A DNA stretch of 13,730 bases from ZC4RG30 sp041168985 (GCA_041168985.1 JBEEKA010000276.1:1-13730), one strand, 5' to 3'. Counted from the first letter of the stretch, positions 1-6,837 are shown. Numbers and translations are program-made. The notes: generated by a model from the letters alone, not told the origin.

Positions 1-591
1 GATGACCTGCTGGGCCGTCTTCGCAGATTCCGACATCGTCGTCTCGGCAATCGCCAGGCGGTGGCCATCAGTCGCCACGGCGCGCAGGGAAGCGCCGCTC
101 GTCTCCAGCAGCGTGCCGTTCAGGTAGTAGCGGACATCCTGCTGCGCCATTGAAAAATGCGTCTTTTCAATCAGCCGCTTCATCTCGGACTGCGGCACCG
201 TCAGCGCCTGCTGCGCACTGATCTCCTCGACCATCGGGAATTCCGCCGCCGGCAGCGTCGACAGCACGAAACGGCTGCGCCCGGCGCTGACCTTCACCTT
301 GTCCCCGTCCTGCGTGAGGCTGACCTGGGTCTTGTCCGGCAGGGCCCGGATGATCTCGAGCAGCTTGCGGCCCGGCACGGTGACTTCACCCGGCTGCTGG
401 ACAGTCGCTTCGCCGCTGGCCACCAGTTCGACCTCGAGGTCCGTGCCGGTCATGGACAGCCGCCCGGCACCGCTTCCCTTCGCCGCGATCAGCACGTTCG
501 CCAGGATGGGCATTGTCTGCTTGCGCTCGACGACACCGATCACGCCCTGGAGGGGCTGGAGGATCTGTTCACGGGAGGCGGTAAGTTTCAT
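1..591 (-). CDS. dnaN: DNA polymerase III beta subunit (sliding clamp), N-terminal part, cut by window edge
   Basis: This is the ring-shaped processivity clamp that tethers the replicative polymerase to DNA. The minus-strand reading frame opens with ATG at 591 (MKLTASREQILQPLQGVIGVVERKQTMPIL) and stays open for 197 codons to the left edge, so roughly the first half of a protein usually near 366 residues is present: domain 1 and the beginning of domain 2. Family landmarks are the RKQTMPILANVL and TGTDLEVEL segments, the GRKLLEIIRALPD helix, and an ATDGHRLA segment near residue 175. It lies downstream of dnaA on the same strand, 256 bp away across the presumed origin. No good ribosome binding site is seen: AGAGGG lies about 14 nt from the ATG. 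The 3' half is outside the window; nothing suggests it is broken. Confidence 0.97.
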   Translation of the reverse strand, partial: MKLTASREQILQPLQGVIGVVERKQTMPILANVLIAAKGSGAGRLSMTGTDLEVELVASGEATVQQPGEVTVPGRKLLEIIRALPDKTQVSLTQDGDKVKVSAGRSRFVLSTLPAAEFPMVEEISAQQALTVPQSEMKRLIEKTHFSMAQQDVRYYLNGTLLETSGASLRAVATDGHRLAIAETTMSESAKTAQQVI

Positions 592-627
592 GGCCGGGAT
601 GCGCCCTCTGTATTCCTGAAAAGGTCT

Positions 628-654
628 TATTTAAAACAGTAGTAGTAACAGTTA
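628..654 (+). other. Candidate DNA-unwinding element with DnaA-trio repeats
   Basis: On the plus strand an AT-rich tract (TTATTTAAAA, 628-636 plus the next base) is followed by triplets CAG TAG TAG TAA CAG TTA (637-654), then a short GC-rich spacer (655-658), then a reverse-oriented box-like TGTGCGAAA (659-667; TTTCGCACA on the other strand). Known DnaA-trio elements read 3'-[G/A]A[T/A]-5' away from a DnaA box, which is 5'-[T/A]A[G/A]-3'; TAG, TAG and TAA fit exactly and in the right direction. The element is the most AT-rich part of the intergenic region. It also sits where a dnaN promoter would lie, so the AT-richness could be promoter-related instead. Confidence 0.5.
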
Positions 655-764
655 GGCCTGTGCGAAACGAGGATAAACCAGAAGGCCCTGTGGAATCACG
701 ACGTTGCGTACGCCCGGCCTGTGCGCCGAAACACCCGCGACCTGTCCACTCACTGTGGGCGCCC

Positions 765-784
765 TGTGGATGGATTCATCCACA
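765..784. repeat. Perfect inverted repeat of two DnaA-box-like sites
   Basis: TGTGGATG (765-772) and CATCCACA (777-784) are exact reverse complements around the 4-bp spacer GATT, giving two box-like sites pointing at each other. Each 8-mer contains the CCACA core of the DnaA box. Further box-like sites follow at 788-796, 811-819 and 835-843, so this pair probably forms the core of a DnaA-binding array. A transcription-terminator hairpin for dnaA is possible, but there is no T tract. Confidence 0.6.
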
Positions 785-847
785 ATGTCGTCCACACCTT
801 GCCCACCGACTTGTCCCCAACGCTGCGCACAACGCTTTCCACAGGCC

Positions 848-2206
848 TCAACCGGTCAGCGTGCGCAGGAGGTTCGAGTAGTCCTCGCGCATCTTCTGTT
901 CGGTTTCCTGCAGCGACTTGATCCGCTTGCAGGCGTGCATGACCGTCGTGTGGTCGCGGCCCCCGAATGCGTCACCAATTTCCGGCAGGCTGTGCGACGT
1001 CAGCTCCTTCGCGAGCGCCATCGCGATCTGCCGCGGCCTCGCGATCGAGATGCTCCTGCGGTGTGACAGCAGGTCCGCGATCCGTACCTTGAAGTAATCG
1101 GCAACGGTCTTCTGGATATTCTCGATCGTCACGAGCCTGGCCTGCAGCGTCAGCAGGTCCTTCAACGATTCTTTCGCGAATTCCAGCGTGATCGGCCGAC
1201 CCGTGAAACGTGCGTTAGCGATTACGCGACGCAGGGCGCCCTCGAGTTCGCGCACATTCGAGCGGATGCGCTTGGCGATGAAGAAGGCGACTTCATCCGG
1301 CAACTCCATGTTCGCGCCCTGCGCCTTGCTCATGAGAATGGCAACACAGGTCTCGAGCTCGGGCGGTTCGATGGCGACCGTCAGGCCCCAGCCAAAGCGC
1401 GACTTCAGGCGCTCCTCCAGCCCGGCCACTTCCTTGGGATAGCGGTCGCAGGTCAGGATGATCTGGTTCTGGCTTTCAAGCAGCGCGTTGAACGTGTGGA
1501 AGAACTCTTCCTGCGAGCGGTCCTTGCCCGCGAAGAACTGGATGTCATCGATAAGCAGCGCATCCAGCCCGCGATAGGCCGCCTTGAACTCGTTCATGGT
1601 GTTGTGCTGGAGCGCCTTCACCATGTCGCCGACAAACCGCTCCGAATGAACGTAGGCCACCCGTGCATCCGGGTTACGCGTCTTGATGAGATGACCGATG
1701 GCGTGCATCAGGTGGGTCTTGCCCAGCCCGACGCCCCCGTAGATGAAGAGCGGGTTGTAGGCCTTGCCCGGGTTCTCGCCGACCTGGATCGCGGCGGCCT
1801 TGGCAAAGTGGTTGCTCTTGCCTTCCACGAAAGCGTCGAAGGTCGATTCCGGGTTGAGCCGCGCGCCCACGAGCATCATCGGTGGCGGCCGGCTCCGGCT
1901 GCCGGGTTCAGGTGTCATCACCGGGGGCGGGGGCGCCAGGCCAGGGGCACGGGACCCGACTTCGACGGCAAAGGGCACGGTCTGGCCAGCGCCCTCCGCC
2001 AGAAGTTCGCCGATTTTCGACCCCAGATTGGCATTTATCCAATCCACGACGAAGCGGTTCGGCGCCATTAGGCGCAGAATTCCGTCGGCGTCCATCGCCT
2101 GCAAGGGCCGAACCCAGGTGTTGAACTGCGTCTCCGGCAGCTCCTGTTCCAGCGCCGACGCGATCTGCGACCAAAGGACGGACAGTGGGGAATCCGGGCT
2201 CGTCAT
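848..2206 (-). CDS. dnaA: Chromosomal replication initiator protein DnaA
   Basis: DnaA is the AAA+ ATPase that binds DnaA boxes, opens oriC and loads the helicase. The 452-residue protein has all four domains. Domain I (about 1-80) begins VLWSQIASALEQELPETQFNTWVRPLQA. Domain II is a short proline-rich linker (about 86-112). The AAA+ domain has Walker A GGVGLGKT (157-164), Walker B LLIDD (217-221) and the GLEERLKSRF arginine-finger region (262-271). Domain IV carries the box-binding signature GRDHTTVMHA (416-425). The frame stays open upstream to a start at 2569, but ATG at 2206 (MTSPDSPLSVLW) is preferred because family homology begins there and the upstream part would overlap rpmH. No Shine-Dalgarno is visible; the bases before the ATG are pyrimidine-rich. 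It reads toward the presumed origin and dnaN. Confidence 0.97.
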   Translation of the reverse strand: MTSPDSPLSVLWSQIASALEQELPETQFNTWVRPLQAMDADGILRLMAPNRFVVDWINANLGSKIGELLAEGAGQTVPFAVEVGSRAPGLAPPPPVMTPEPGSRSRPPPMMLVGARLNPESTFDAFVEGKSNHFAKAAAIQVGENPGKAYNPLFIYGGVGLGKTHLMHAIGHLIKTRNPDARVAYVHSERFVGDMVKALQHNTMNEFKAAYRGLDALLIDDIQFFAGKDRSQEEFFHTFNALLESQNQIILTCDRYPKEVAGLEERLKSRFGWGLTVAIEPPELETCVAILMSKAQGANMELPDEVAFFIAKRIRSNVRELEGALRRVIANARFTGRPITLEFAKESLKDLLTLQARLVTIENIQKTVADYFKVRIADLLSHRRSISIARPRQIAMALAKELTSHSLPEIGDAFGGRDHTTVMHACKRIKSLQETEQKMREDYSNLLRTLTG

Positions 2207-2272
2207 GGAAGGAGGGGTGCTGGCTCGACGGCATCGACGGGGGCGAAAGGATGCGCAGCATACCTTACTGCC

Positions 2273-2301
2273 TTGACACCGGGGGCTCCCCTGCGTACCC
2301 T
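2273..2301 (+). promoter_or_regulatory. Sigma70-type promoter of the rpmH operon
   Basis: A perfect -35 hexamer TTGACA (2273-2278) is separated by exactly 17 bp from TACCCT (2296-2301), a weaker -10 that keeps the TAnnnT pattern. Transcription would begin near 2308, giving an untranslated leader of about 33 nt before the rpmH start at 2342. The position, divergent from dnaA, fits a strong constitutive promoter for rpmH-rnpA-yidD-yidC. No experimental evidence is available. Confidence 0.65.
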
Positions 2302-2341
2302 GCCCGGCCTTTCTGACATCAGACCGCCGCGGGACACCCCA

Positions 2342-2482
2342 ATGGCCACGAAACGTACTTATCAGCCGAGCAAGATCAAGCGTGTCCGCACGCACGGCTT
2401 CCGCGCCCGCATGGCGACTGCCGATGGCCGCAAGGTCCTGGCCCGTCGTCGCGCCAAGGGCCGCAAGCGCCTGATCCCCTGA
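2342..2482 (+). CDS. rpmH: 50S ribosomal protein L34
   Basis: L34 is a small, very basic protein of the large ribosomal subunit. The 46 residues match the family almost throughout, with TYQPSKIKR, THGFRARMAT and GRKVLARRRAKGRKRL. The chosen ATG at 2342 gives MATKRTYQPS; the two-residue extension before KRT is familiar from Xanthomonadales-like L34, whereas enterobacterial L34 begins MKRTFQPS. The frame is open further upstream to 2273, but that part overlaps the promoter. It is divergent from dnaA (135-bp gap) and is followed by rnpA after 25 bp, the standard co-transcribed pair. No clear Shine-Dalgarno is seen. Confidence 0.97.
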   Translation: MATKRTYQPSKIKRVRTHGFRARMATADGRKVLARRRAKGRKRLIP

Positions 2483-2491
2483 TCTGCTGCC

Positions 2492-2508
2492 TGAGCGCAT
2501 AGCGCTCA
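2492..2508. repeat. Short inverted repeat at the rnpA start
   Basis: TGAGCGC (2492-2498) and GCGCTCA (2502-2508) are perfect 7-bp arms around ATA. In the transcript this hairpin would end on the first base of the proposed rnpA ATG (2508). It could limit rnpA initiation and couple it to ribosomes finishing rpmH, or be a processing site. It has no T tract, and the operon continues, so a terminator is unlikely. Confidence 0.4.
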
Positions 2509-2891
2509 TGCTGCCCGGGGACTGCCGTTCCCACGGCTTCGCGCTCCGCCAACGGCTACTCTCGCCCAAGGACTATCAACGCGTCTACGCTCTTCGCAGG
2601 CGCGTTTCCGACGGCTTTTTCTCCGTGAATTTCGGGCCGGCCGACGTCGGCCATGCCCGTCTCGGCCTGTCCGTCGGCGCCAAGATGGTCGGCAATGCCG
2701 TGTCACGCAACCGCGTGAAGCGCACGGTCCGCGAATCCTTCCGCGAACACCAGCACCTGCTGCCGCAGGTCGACCTGGTCGTTGGTGCGCGCGCGATGGC
2801 GCGTACCGCGCATAATGCGCGACTGCGCGAAAGCCTCGCGGAACTCTGGAAGAAGGTCGCCTCACAATGCGCCGCCTCGCCCGCGCAATGA
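2508..2891 (+). CDS. rnpA: Ribonuclease P protein component
   Basis: This is the protein subunit of RNase P, which assists the catalytic RNA in removing 5' leaders from precursor tRNAs. The 127-residue, strongly basic protein carries the family signature RNRVKR (67-72) inside GNAVSRNRVKRTVRESFR, preceded by RLGLSVGAKM, with the N-terminal LLSPKDYQRVYALRRR and DLVVGARAMAR strands. Length is normal (about 115-135). The start at ATG 2508 is the first in frame; a few residues fewer are possible because the homologous core begins near residue 11. It follows rpmH by 25 bp, and its last 25 bp overlap yidD, suggesting translational coupling. A hairpin lies right at its start. Confidence 0.95.
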   Translation: MLPGDCRSHGFALRQRLLSPKDYQRVYALRRRVSDGFFSVNFGPADVGHARLGLSVGAKMVGNAVSRNRVKRTVRESFREHQHLLPQVDLVVGARAMARTAHNARLRESLAELWKKVASQCAASPAQ

Positions 2892-3100
2892 TCCGCCTCT
2901 ACCAGCTTGCGGTCAGTCCGTGGCTGGGGACGCGCTGCCGATTCCATCCCAGCTGTTCGCAATACGCCTATGAAGCGTATGGCGAGCATGGTTTCCTCCG
3001 TGGCACGTCGCTGACCGCCAAGCGACTGTGCCGCTGCCATCCCTTCAATGCCGGTGGATTCGATCCGGTACCCACTGTCGGTAAAGCCCAACGCCAATGA
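2867..3100 (+). CDS. yidD: Membrane protein insertion efficiency factor YidD
   Basis: YidD is a small inner-membrane-associated protein that aids YidC-dependent membrane insertion. The 77 residues show the family pattern: an amphipathic N-terminus (LARAMIRLYQLAVSPWLG), the CRFHPSCSQYA motif (24-34) and CRCHPFNAGGFDPVP (55-69). Cysteines sit at 24, 30, 55 and 57. It overlaps rnpA by 25 bp in another frame and yidC by 4 bp (ATGA at 3097-3100), so all three are almost certainly co-translated. The start at 2867 (MRRLARAMIRLYQ) could instead be the internal Met8 codon at 2888, just 4 nt before the rnpA stop ends. Confidence 0.95.
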   Translation: MRRLARAMIRLYQLAVSPWLGTRCRFHPSCSQYAYEAYGEHGFLRGTSLTAKRLCRCHPFNAGGFDPVPTVGKAQRQ

Positions 3101-4770
3101 ACAATCCGAGACTGTTTCTCTGGGTCGCCCTCGCGCTGATCCTCTTCGTCAATTACGAGACGTGGATGAAGGATTACGGCGGAACCGCCAACGCCGCTGA
3201 AATCGCCAGCGCCGCCCATGCGCCGGACCTCGATGCGGCACCCCCGCAGGCCGGAACCACCGCTGCGGCCGCGACGCCAACCGCCGCCCCTGCGCCGACC
3301 GCGGCACTGGCTGGCGCGTCCACGCCGGAGGCCGAGCCGGCAGGTCGCAACATTACCGTGCACACCGACGTGCTCGAACTCTCGATCAACCTGCGCGGCG
3401 GCGAACTGAACCGGGCGGATATCCTCCAGTACCCGCTGGTCAAGAACCAGCCGGGCGTTCCGGTGCGCATCTTCCGCAGTGAGGGACCGGACTCGCTTTA
3501 CGTGATGCAGTCGGGTCTGGCTGGCGACGCCGCGTCCGGCGCGCGTCCCACGCACCGCGCCCTGTACCAGGCCAACTTCGACTCCTACGTGATGCTCGAT
3601 GACACCGACGTCCTGAAGGTGCCGCTGACCTGGACCTCGCCGGACGGCGTCACCGTGACGAAGACCTTCGTCTTCCGCCGCGGCTCGTACAAGGTCGACC
3701 TCGAATACGGCGTGCAGAATGCGGGCAGCGCGCCCTGGACCGCCGCGTCCTACGTGCAGATCAAGCACGACATGCCGCCGGTCGAGCGGTCGTATTTCAA
3801 CGTCGACAGCTATTCCTTCACCGGTCCCGCGATGTGGGACGGTACGAAGTACCGCAAGCTCAAGATCGAAAAGACCGACGACCAGAACGTCGCGCTCGAC
3901 GTGACGCACGGCTGGTTCGCCGCGCTCCAGCACCACTTCGTCGGTGCGATGATCCCGGCGGCGGACGCGGCCTACCACTACACCCTGAAGGTCCGCGGCC
4001 ACGAATACCTCGCCACGATCATGGGCCCGACCCAGACCGTGGCGCCGGGTGCCGCCGCCAGCTTCAAGGAAACGCTGTTCGTCGGCCCGAAGCTGCAGGC
4101 GCAGCTCGAGCCCATCCACCCGGAACTCACGCGAGTCGCCGACTACGGGATGCTGACGATGATTTCCCGACCGCTGTTCTACGTCCTGAAGAACGTGCAC
4201 CAGTTCTTCGGCAACTGGGGCTGGACGATCGTCATCACGACGCTGTTGCTGAAGCTACTCTTCTATCCGCTGTCGGAAGCCAGCGGCAAGTCGATGGCCA
4301 AGATGCGTACGCTGGGCCCCCGCATCAAGAACCTGCAGGACACGTACAAGGACGACCGCGAGAAACTCGGTCGCGCCATGATGGACCTGTACAAGAAGGA
4401 GAAGATCAACCCGGCGGCGGGCTGCCTCCCAATGCTGATCCAGCTCCCGGTGTTCCTTGCCTTCTACTGGGTGCTGCTCGAGAGCGTCGAGATGCGCCAG
4501 GCGCCGTTCATCGGCTGGATCAACGACCTCTCCTCGCGGGATCCGTTCTTCATCCTGCCGGCGCTGATGGCGATCGCCATGTTCGTCCAGTACAAGATCA
4601 ACCCGAAGCCGGCTGACGAGATGCAGGCCAAGGTCATGATGATCCTGCCGCTGGTCATGTCGGTGACGTTCGCCTTCTTCCCCTCGGGTCTCGTCCTGTA
4701 CTGGGTGACGAACACCGTGCTCGGCATCCTCCAACAGTGGAACATCAACCGCCGGCTCGAAGCGGCCTGA
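3097..4770 (+). CDS. yidC: Membrane protein insertase YidC
   Basis: YidC inserts and folds inner-membrane proteins, alone or with SecYEG. The 557-residue protein is the gram-negative long form. It has an N-terminal transmembrane segment (about 5-20, LFLWVALALILFVNY), an alanine/proline-rich linker (about 46-86), a periplasmic beta-sandwich domain (about 88-335), and the conserved insertase core from about 350, beginning RPLFYVLKNVHQFFGNWGWTIV. Core landmarks are the KLLFYPLSEASGKSMAKM coupling segment, the cytoplasmic coiled coil (KNLQDTYKDDREKLGRAMMDLYKKEKINPAAGCLPMLIQLPVF) and the last membrane helices ending FPSGLVLYWVTNTVLGILQQW. The start overlaps the yidD stop by 4 bp. The basic C-tail is short (NINRRLEAA). 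Intact. Confidence 0.97.
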   Translation: MNNPRLFLWVALALILFVNYETWMKDYGGTANAAEIASAAHAPDLDAAPPQAGTTAAAATPTAAPAPTAALAGASTPEAEPAGRNITVHTDVLELSINLRGGELNRADILQYPLVKNQPGVPVRIFRSEGPDSLYVMQSGLAGDAASGARPTHRALYQANFDSYVMLDDTDVLKVPLTWTSPDGVTVTKTFVFRRGSYKVDLEYGVQNAGSAPWTAASYVQIKHDMPPVERSYFNVDSYSFTGPAMWDGTKYRKLKIEKTDDQNVALDVTHGWFAALQHHFVGAMIPAADAAYHYTLKVRGHEYLATIMGPTQTVAPGAAASFKETLFVGPKLQAQLEPIHPELTRVADYGMLTMISRPLFYVLKNVHQFFGNWGWTIVITTLLLKLLFYPLSEASGKSMAKMRTLGPRIKNLQDTYKDDREKLGRAMMDLYKKEKINPAAGCLPMLIQLPVFLAFYWVLLESVEMRQAPFIGWINDLSSRDPFFILPALMAIAMFVQYKINPKPADEMQAKVMMILPLVMSVTFAFFPSGLVLYWVTNTVLGILQQWNINRRLEAA

Positions 4771-4776
4771 AGCAAG

Positions 4777-4794
4777 GCCGGCCTTTCGGCCGGC
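4777..4794 (+). terminator. GC-rich hairpin after yidC, possible terminator or attenuator
   Basis: GCCGGCC (4777-4783) and GGCCGGC (4788-4794) form a perfect 7-bp stem around the tetraloop TTTC, 6 nt after the yidC stop codon. There is no downstream T tract, so it is not a canonical intrinsic terminator. It may end part of the rpmH operon transcription or stabilise the mRNA 3' end; mnmE begins 24 nt later. Confidence 0.5.
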
Positions 4795-4806
4795 TGTCCG
4801 CTGAGT

Positions 4807-4812
4807 AAGAAT
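4807..4812 (+). promoter_or_regulatory. Possible -10 element just upstream of mnmE
   Basis: AAGAAT (4807-4812, within TAAGAAT) ends 6 nt before the mnmE ATG at 4819. Transcription from it would start at or almost at the ATG, giving a leaderless mRNA. No ribosome binding site is seen before mnmE, which fits. A convincing -35 is not evident. Confidence 0.35.
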
Positions 4813-4818
4813 GGCGCG

Positions 4819-6183
4819 ATGGAGCCACCTGACATAAGCCATCGCGACACCATCGTTGCCATCGCGACCCCCCCGGGGCGCGGTGGCATCGGTATCGTCC
4901 GCCTCTCCGGGCCGGGCGCCAGCGCGATCGCTGCGATCGCCGGCGGGCTCGAGAAACTGCCCGCCCGCCGGGCCCAGCTCCGGGTCTTCCGGGACGCCGA
5001 TGGCAGCGTCATCGACCAGGGCCTGATGCTGCATTTCCCGGGTCCGGGCTCCTACACCGGGGAGGACGTCGTCGAACTGCAGACCCATGGCAGCCCGGTC
5101 GTCCTCGAAGCGCTCGTGAATCGCTGCGTCCAGGCCGGCGCAAGGCGGGCAAGACCCGGCGAGTTCAGCGAACGCGCCTTCCTGAACCACCGCATGGACC
5201 TCGCCCAGGCCGAGGCCGTGGCCGACCTCATCGAAGCCGGTTCGCGCCAGGCCGCAAGGGCGGCCCTGCGCTCGATGAACGGCGAATTCTCGACCCTCGT
5301 GCACGCGGCGGTCGATGCCCTGACGACCCTCAGGGTCTATATCGAGGCCGCGATCGACTTCCCGGACGAGGACCTCGACCTCCTGTCTGGGAACGCCCTG
5401 CAGGCCCACCTGAAGGAAGCCAGCGACCGGCTCGACGCAGCCGAAATGGCGGCCCGGCGGGGTGCCCTGCTGTCCCGGGGCATGCATGTCGTGATCGCCG
5501 GACGGCCGAACGTCGGCAAATCCACGCTGATGAACCGCCTCGCCGGCCACGAGGCCGCAATCGTGTCGTCCATCGCCGGCACCACCCGCGACCTGCTGCG
5601 CGAACGGATCGATATCGACGGCATGCCGCTGCATCTGGTCGACACCGCAGGCCTGCGCGCCGGCAGTGGCGACGAAATCGAAGTCGAAGGCATGCGCCGC
5701 GCACGCGCTGAAATCGAAAAGGCCGATCGCGTCCTGTTCGTCATCGATGCCGTTGACGATCCCCAAGGCGAAAGCCTCAAGGCGGAGCGCCCATCCTTGC
5801 CGATCGGCGTCCCGGTCACCCGCGTGTTCAACAAGGCGGACCTCGCTGGTCATCCCACCGGCCCGGCTCCGGCCGGCGCAACGCTGTGGATCAGCGCCTT
5901 CACCGGCGAGGGCATGGATGCCCTGCGGGAACACCTGAAGTCCGTGATGGGTTTCGACGGCGAAACCGAAACCGCCGTGTCTGCGCGGGCGCGCCATATC
6001 GAAGCACTGGCCCGCGCGCGCCAATCGTTCGACCAGGCGGGTCAGATCCTCAAGCGGCGCCATGGCGAACTCGTCGCCGAGGAATTGCGGATCGCGCAGG
6101 ATGCGCTGGGAGAAATCACCGGCGCCGTCACGCCCGACGACCTGCTGGGCCGGATCTTCAGCAGCTTCTGCATCGGCAAGTAA
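4819..6183 (+). CDS. mnmE: tRNA uridine-5-carboxymethylaminomethyl modification GTPase MnmE (TrmE)
   Basis: With MnmG, MnmE adds the carboxymethylaminomethyl group at C5 of wobble uridine 34 in certain tRNAs. The 454 residues contain the whole protein: an N-terminal formyl-THF-binding domain opening DTIVAIATPPGRGGIGIVRLSG and containing PGPGSYTGEDVVELQTHG, helical domains, and an inserted Ras-like G domain with G1 GRPNVGKS (228-235), GTT (254-256), DTAG (275-278) and NKAD (338-341). The C-terminus ends in the catalytic FCIGK motif with Cys451. The start at 4819 is in frame; another ATG at 4811 is out of frame. mnmE follows yidC in the usual gammaproteobacterial order, 48 bp away across a hairpin. 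Intact. Confidence 0.97.
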   Translation: MEPPDISHRDTIVAIATPPGRGGIGIVRLSGPGASAIAAIAGGLEKLPARRAQLRVFRDADGSVIDQGLMLHFPGPGSYTGEDVVELQTHGSPVVLEALVNRCVQAGARRARPGEFSERAFLNHRMDLAQAEAVADLIEAGSRQAARAALRSMNGEFSTLVHAAVDALTTLRVYIEAAIDFPDEDLDLLSGNALQAHLKEASDRLDAAEMAARRGALLSRGMHVVIAGRPNVGKSTLMNRLAGHEAAIVSSIAGTTRDLLRERIDIDGMPLHLVDTAGLRAGSGDEIEVEGMRRARAEIEKADRVLFVIDAVDDPQGESLKAERPSLPIGVPVTRVFNKADLAGHPTGPAPAGATLWISAFTGEGMDALREHLKSVMGFDGETETAVSARARHIEALARARQSFDQAGQILKRRHGELVAEELRIAQDALGEITGAVTPDDLLGRIFSSFCIGK

Positions 6184-6205
6184 CCCTGCTACCAGCGGCT
6201 ACCCT

Positions 6206-6224
6206 GCTGCAGACCCCTTGCAGC
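6206..6224 (+). terminator. Small hairpin downstream of mnmE, weak terminator candidate
   Basis: GCTGCA (6206-6211) and TGCAGC (6219-6224) form a perfect 6-bp stem with a 7-nt loop, 22 bp after the mnmE stop. No T tract follows. The same gap contains a direct repeat ACCCTGCT (6183-6190 and 6201-6208). It could separate mnmE from the accessory regulator gene. Confidence 0.25.
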
Positions 6225-6281
6225 CCATGCGGCCACATCAGCAGGGACAATGCGCAAGGAATGATCCATTCGGGAATCGCC

Positions 6282-6836
6282 ATGAACGCACTCCGTGCCT
6301 TCTTCCTTGAGCAAGGCTCGATCCGCCAATACGATGCGCGTCAGACCCTATTGCACGCCGGAGAGGTGGCGCAGTTCTACTACTTGATCGAGCAGGGCTG
6401 TGCGCGCCTGTACGTGATCGACGCCGGCGGGCGTGAGGTCAGCCTCCAATTCTTCTTCGAGGGCGATACCGTTGGTTCACTGGAAAGCCTGCTGACAGGT
6501 CGGCCCAGTGTCCAACACCTGGGCACCATCGAGGCCTGTCGGGTCAGGACGGTGAAGGCCGCAGACCTCATCAAGCGTGCGGAAACCGATCAGGCTCTCC
6601 AGCTGGAGATTCAAGCACTGACCCAGCGGCGTCTTGTCCACTACATCAATCTGTACACCAGCGCGATTTCCGACTCGCCAACCCAGCGCTACCTCAAATT
6701 GCTGGCGACTCACAAGACAAGCGTGGACCGCATTCCGTTGCATATCCTGGCCGCCTATCTAGGCGTCAGCGCCGTGCATCTGAGCCGGATAAGACGCAAA
6801 CTGAAAGAGGATTCTGCGGCGCCCAAGGACTTCTGA
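6282..6836 (+). CDS. Crp/Fnr-family transcriptional regulator
   Basis: This is probably a DNA-binding regulator of 184 residues with an N-terminal cyclic-nucleotide-binding-like cupin domain (about 12-100: LLHAGEVAQFYYLIEQGCARLY, FFFEGDTVGSLESLLTGRPS) and a C-terminal winged helix-turn-helix (about 151-175, IPLHILAAYLGVSAVHLSRIRRKL). The cupin lacks the CRP phosphate-binding pattern with Arg and Thr/Ser, and there is no FNR-type cysteine cluster, so cAMP or Fe-S sensing is unlikely; the ligand is unknown. The GSLESLLTGRPS and AAYLGVSxxxLSRIR patterns resemble Bacteroidetes-type members. The start at 6282 has GGGA 6 nt upstream; ATG 6261 in frame would add seven residues. The frame is open further upstream but only inside mnmE. 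It precedes a hydrolase gene on the same strand, and GC is lower than in mnmE. Confidence 0.85.
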   Translation: MNALRAFFLEQGSIRQYDARQTLLHAGEVAQFYYLIEQGCARLYVIDAGGREVSLQFFFEGDTVGSLESLLTGRPSVQHLGTIEACRVRTVKAADLIKRAETDQALQLEIQALTQRRLVHYINLYTSAISDSPTQRYLKLLATHKTSVDRIPLHILAAYLGVSAVHLSRIRRKLKEDSAAPKDF

Positions 6837-6837
6837 A

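Larger units (their letters stand above)
592..847. other. oriC: Putative chromosomal replication origin (oriC), dnaA-dnaN intergenic region
   Basis: This 256-bp non-coding stretch between dnaA and dnaN holds many sequences close to the DnaA box TTATCCACA, though none is perfect. The best are TCATCCACA (776-784, one mismatch), CTTTCCACA (835-843, one mismatch to the relaxed TTWTNCACA), TCGTCCACA (788-796), TTGTCCCCA (811-819), and on the other strand TGTGGATGG (765-773), TGTGGAATC (689-697) and TGTGCGAAA (659-667). An AT-rich tract and a TAG-triplet run occupy the dnaN-proximal end (about 628-654). Box cluster plus AT-rich unwinding side is the expected origin layout, and the dnaA-dnaN gap is a known origin site in many bacteria. 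The shorter dnaA-rpmH gap (2207-2341) shows no comparable boxes. The functional assignment is inferred. Confidence 0.75.

Noticed and set aside
2207..2341. Second origin candidate in the dnaA-rpmH gap
   Set aside because: I saw no DnaA-box-like sequences or AT-rich tract there. It holds the rpmH promoter and the dnaA 5' region.
2207..2569. Longer DnaA with an extended N-terminus starting at 2569
   Set aside because: The extra residues have no DnaA similarity and would overlap rpmH and its promoter; family homology begins at MTSPDSPLSVLW.
2968..4200. 410-codon minus-strand frame opposite yidD and yidC
   Set aside because: Antisense shadow of two conserved genes; no family resemblance.
4255..6063. 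Long minus-strand open frame (602 codons) opposite yidC and mnmE
   Set aside because: It is antisense to two certain genes. In GC-rich DNA such frames stay open by codon bias, and its translation looks like low-complexity, Arg/His/Asp/Gly-rich shadow protein with no recognisable domain.
5886..6281. Upstream extension of the Crp/Fnr regulator into mnmE
   Set aside because: The additional residues are an out-of-frame translation of the end of mnmE, and a normal Crp-type N-terminus begins at 6282 (or 6261).
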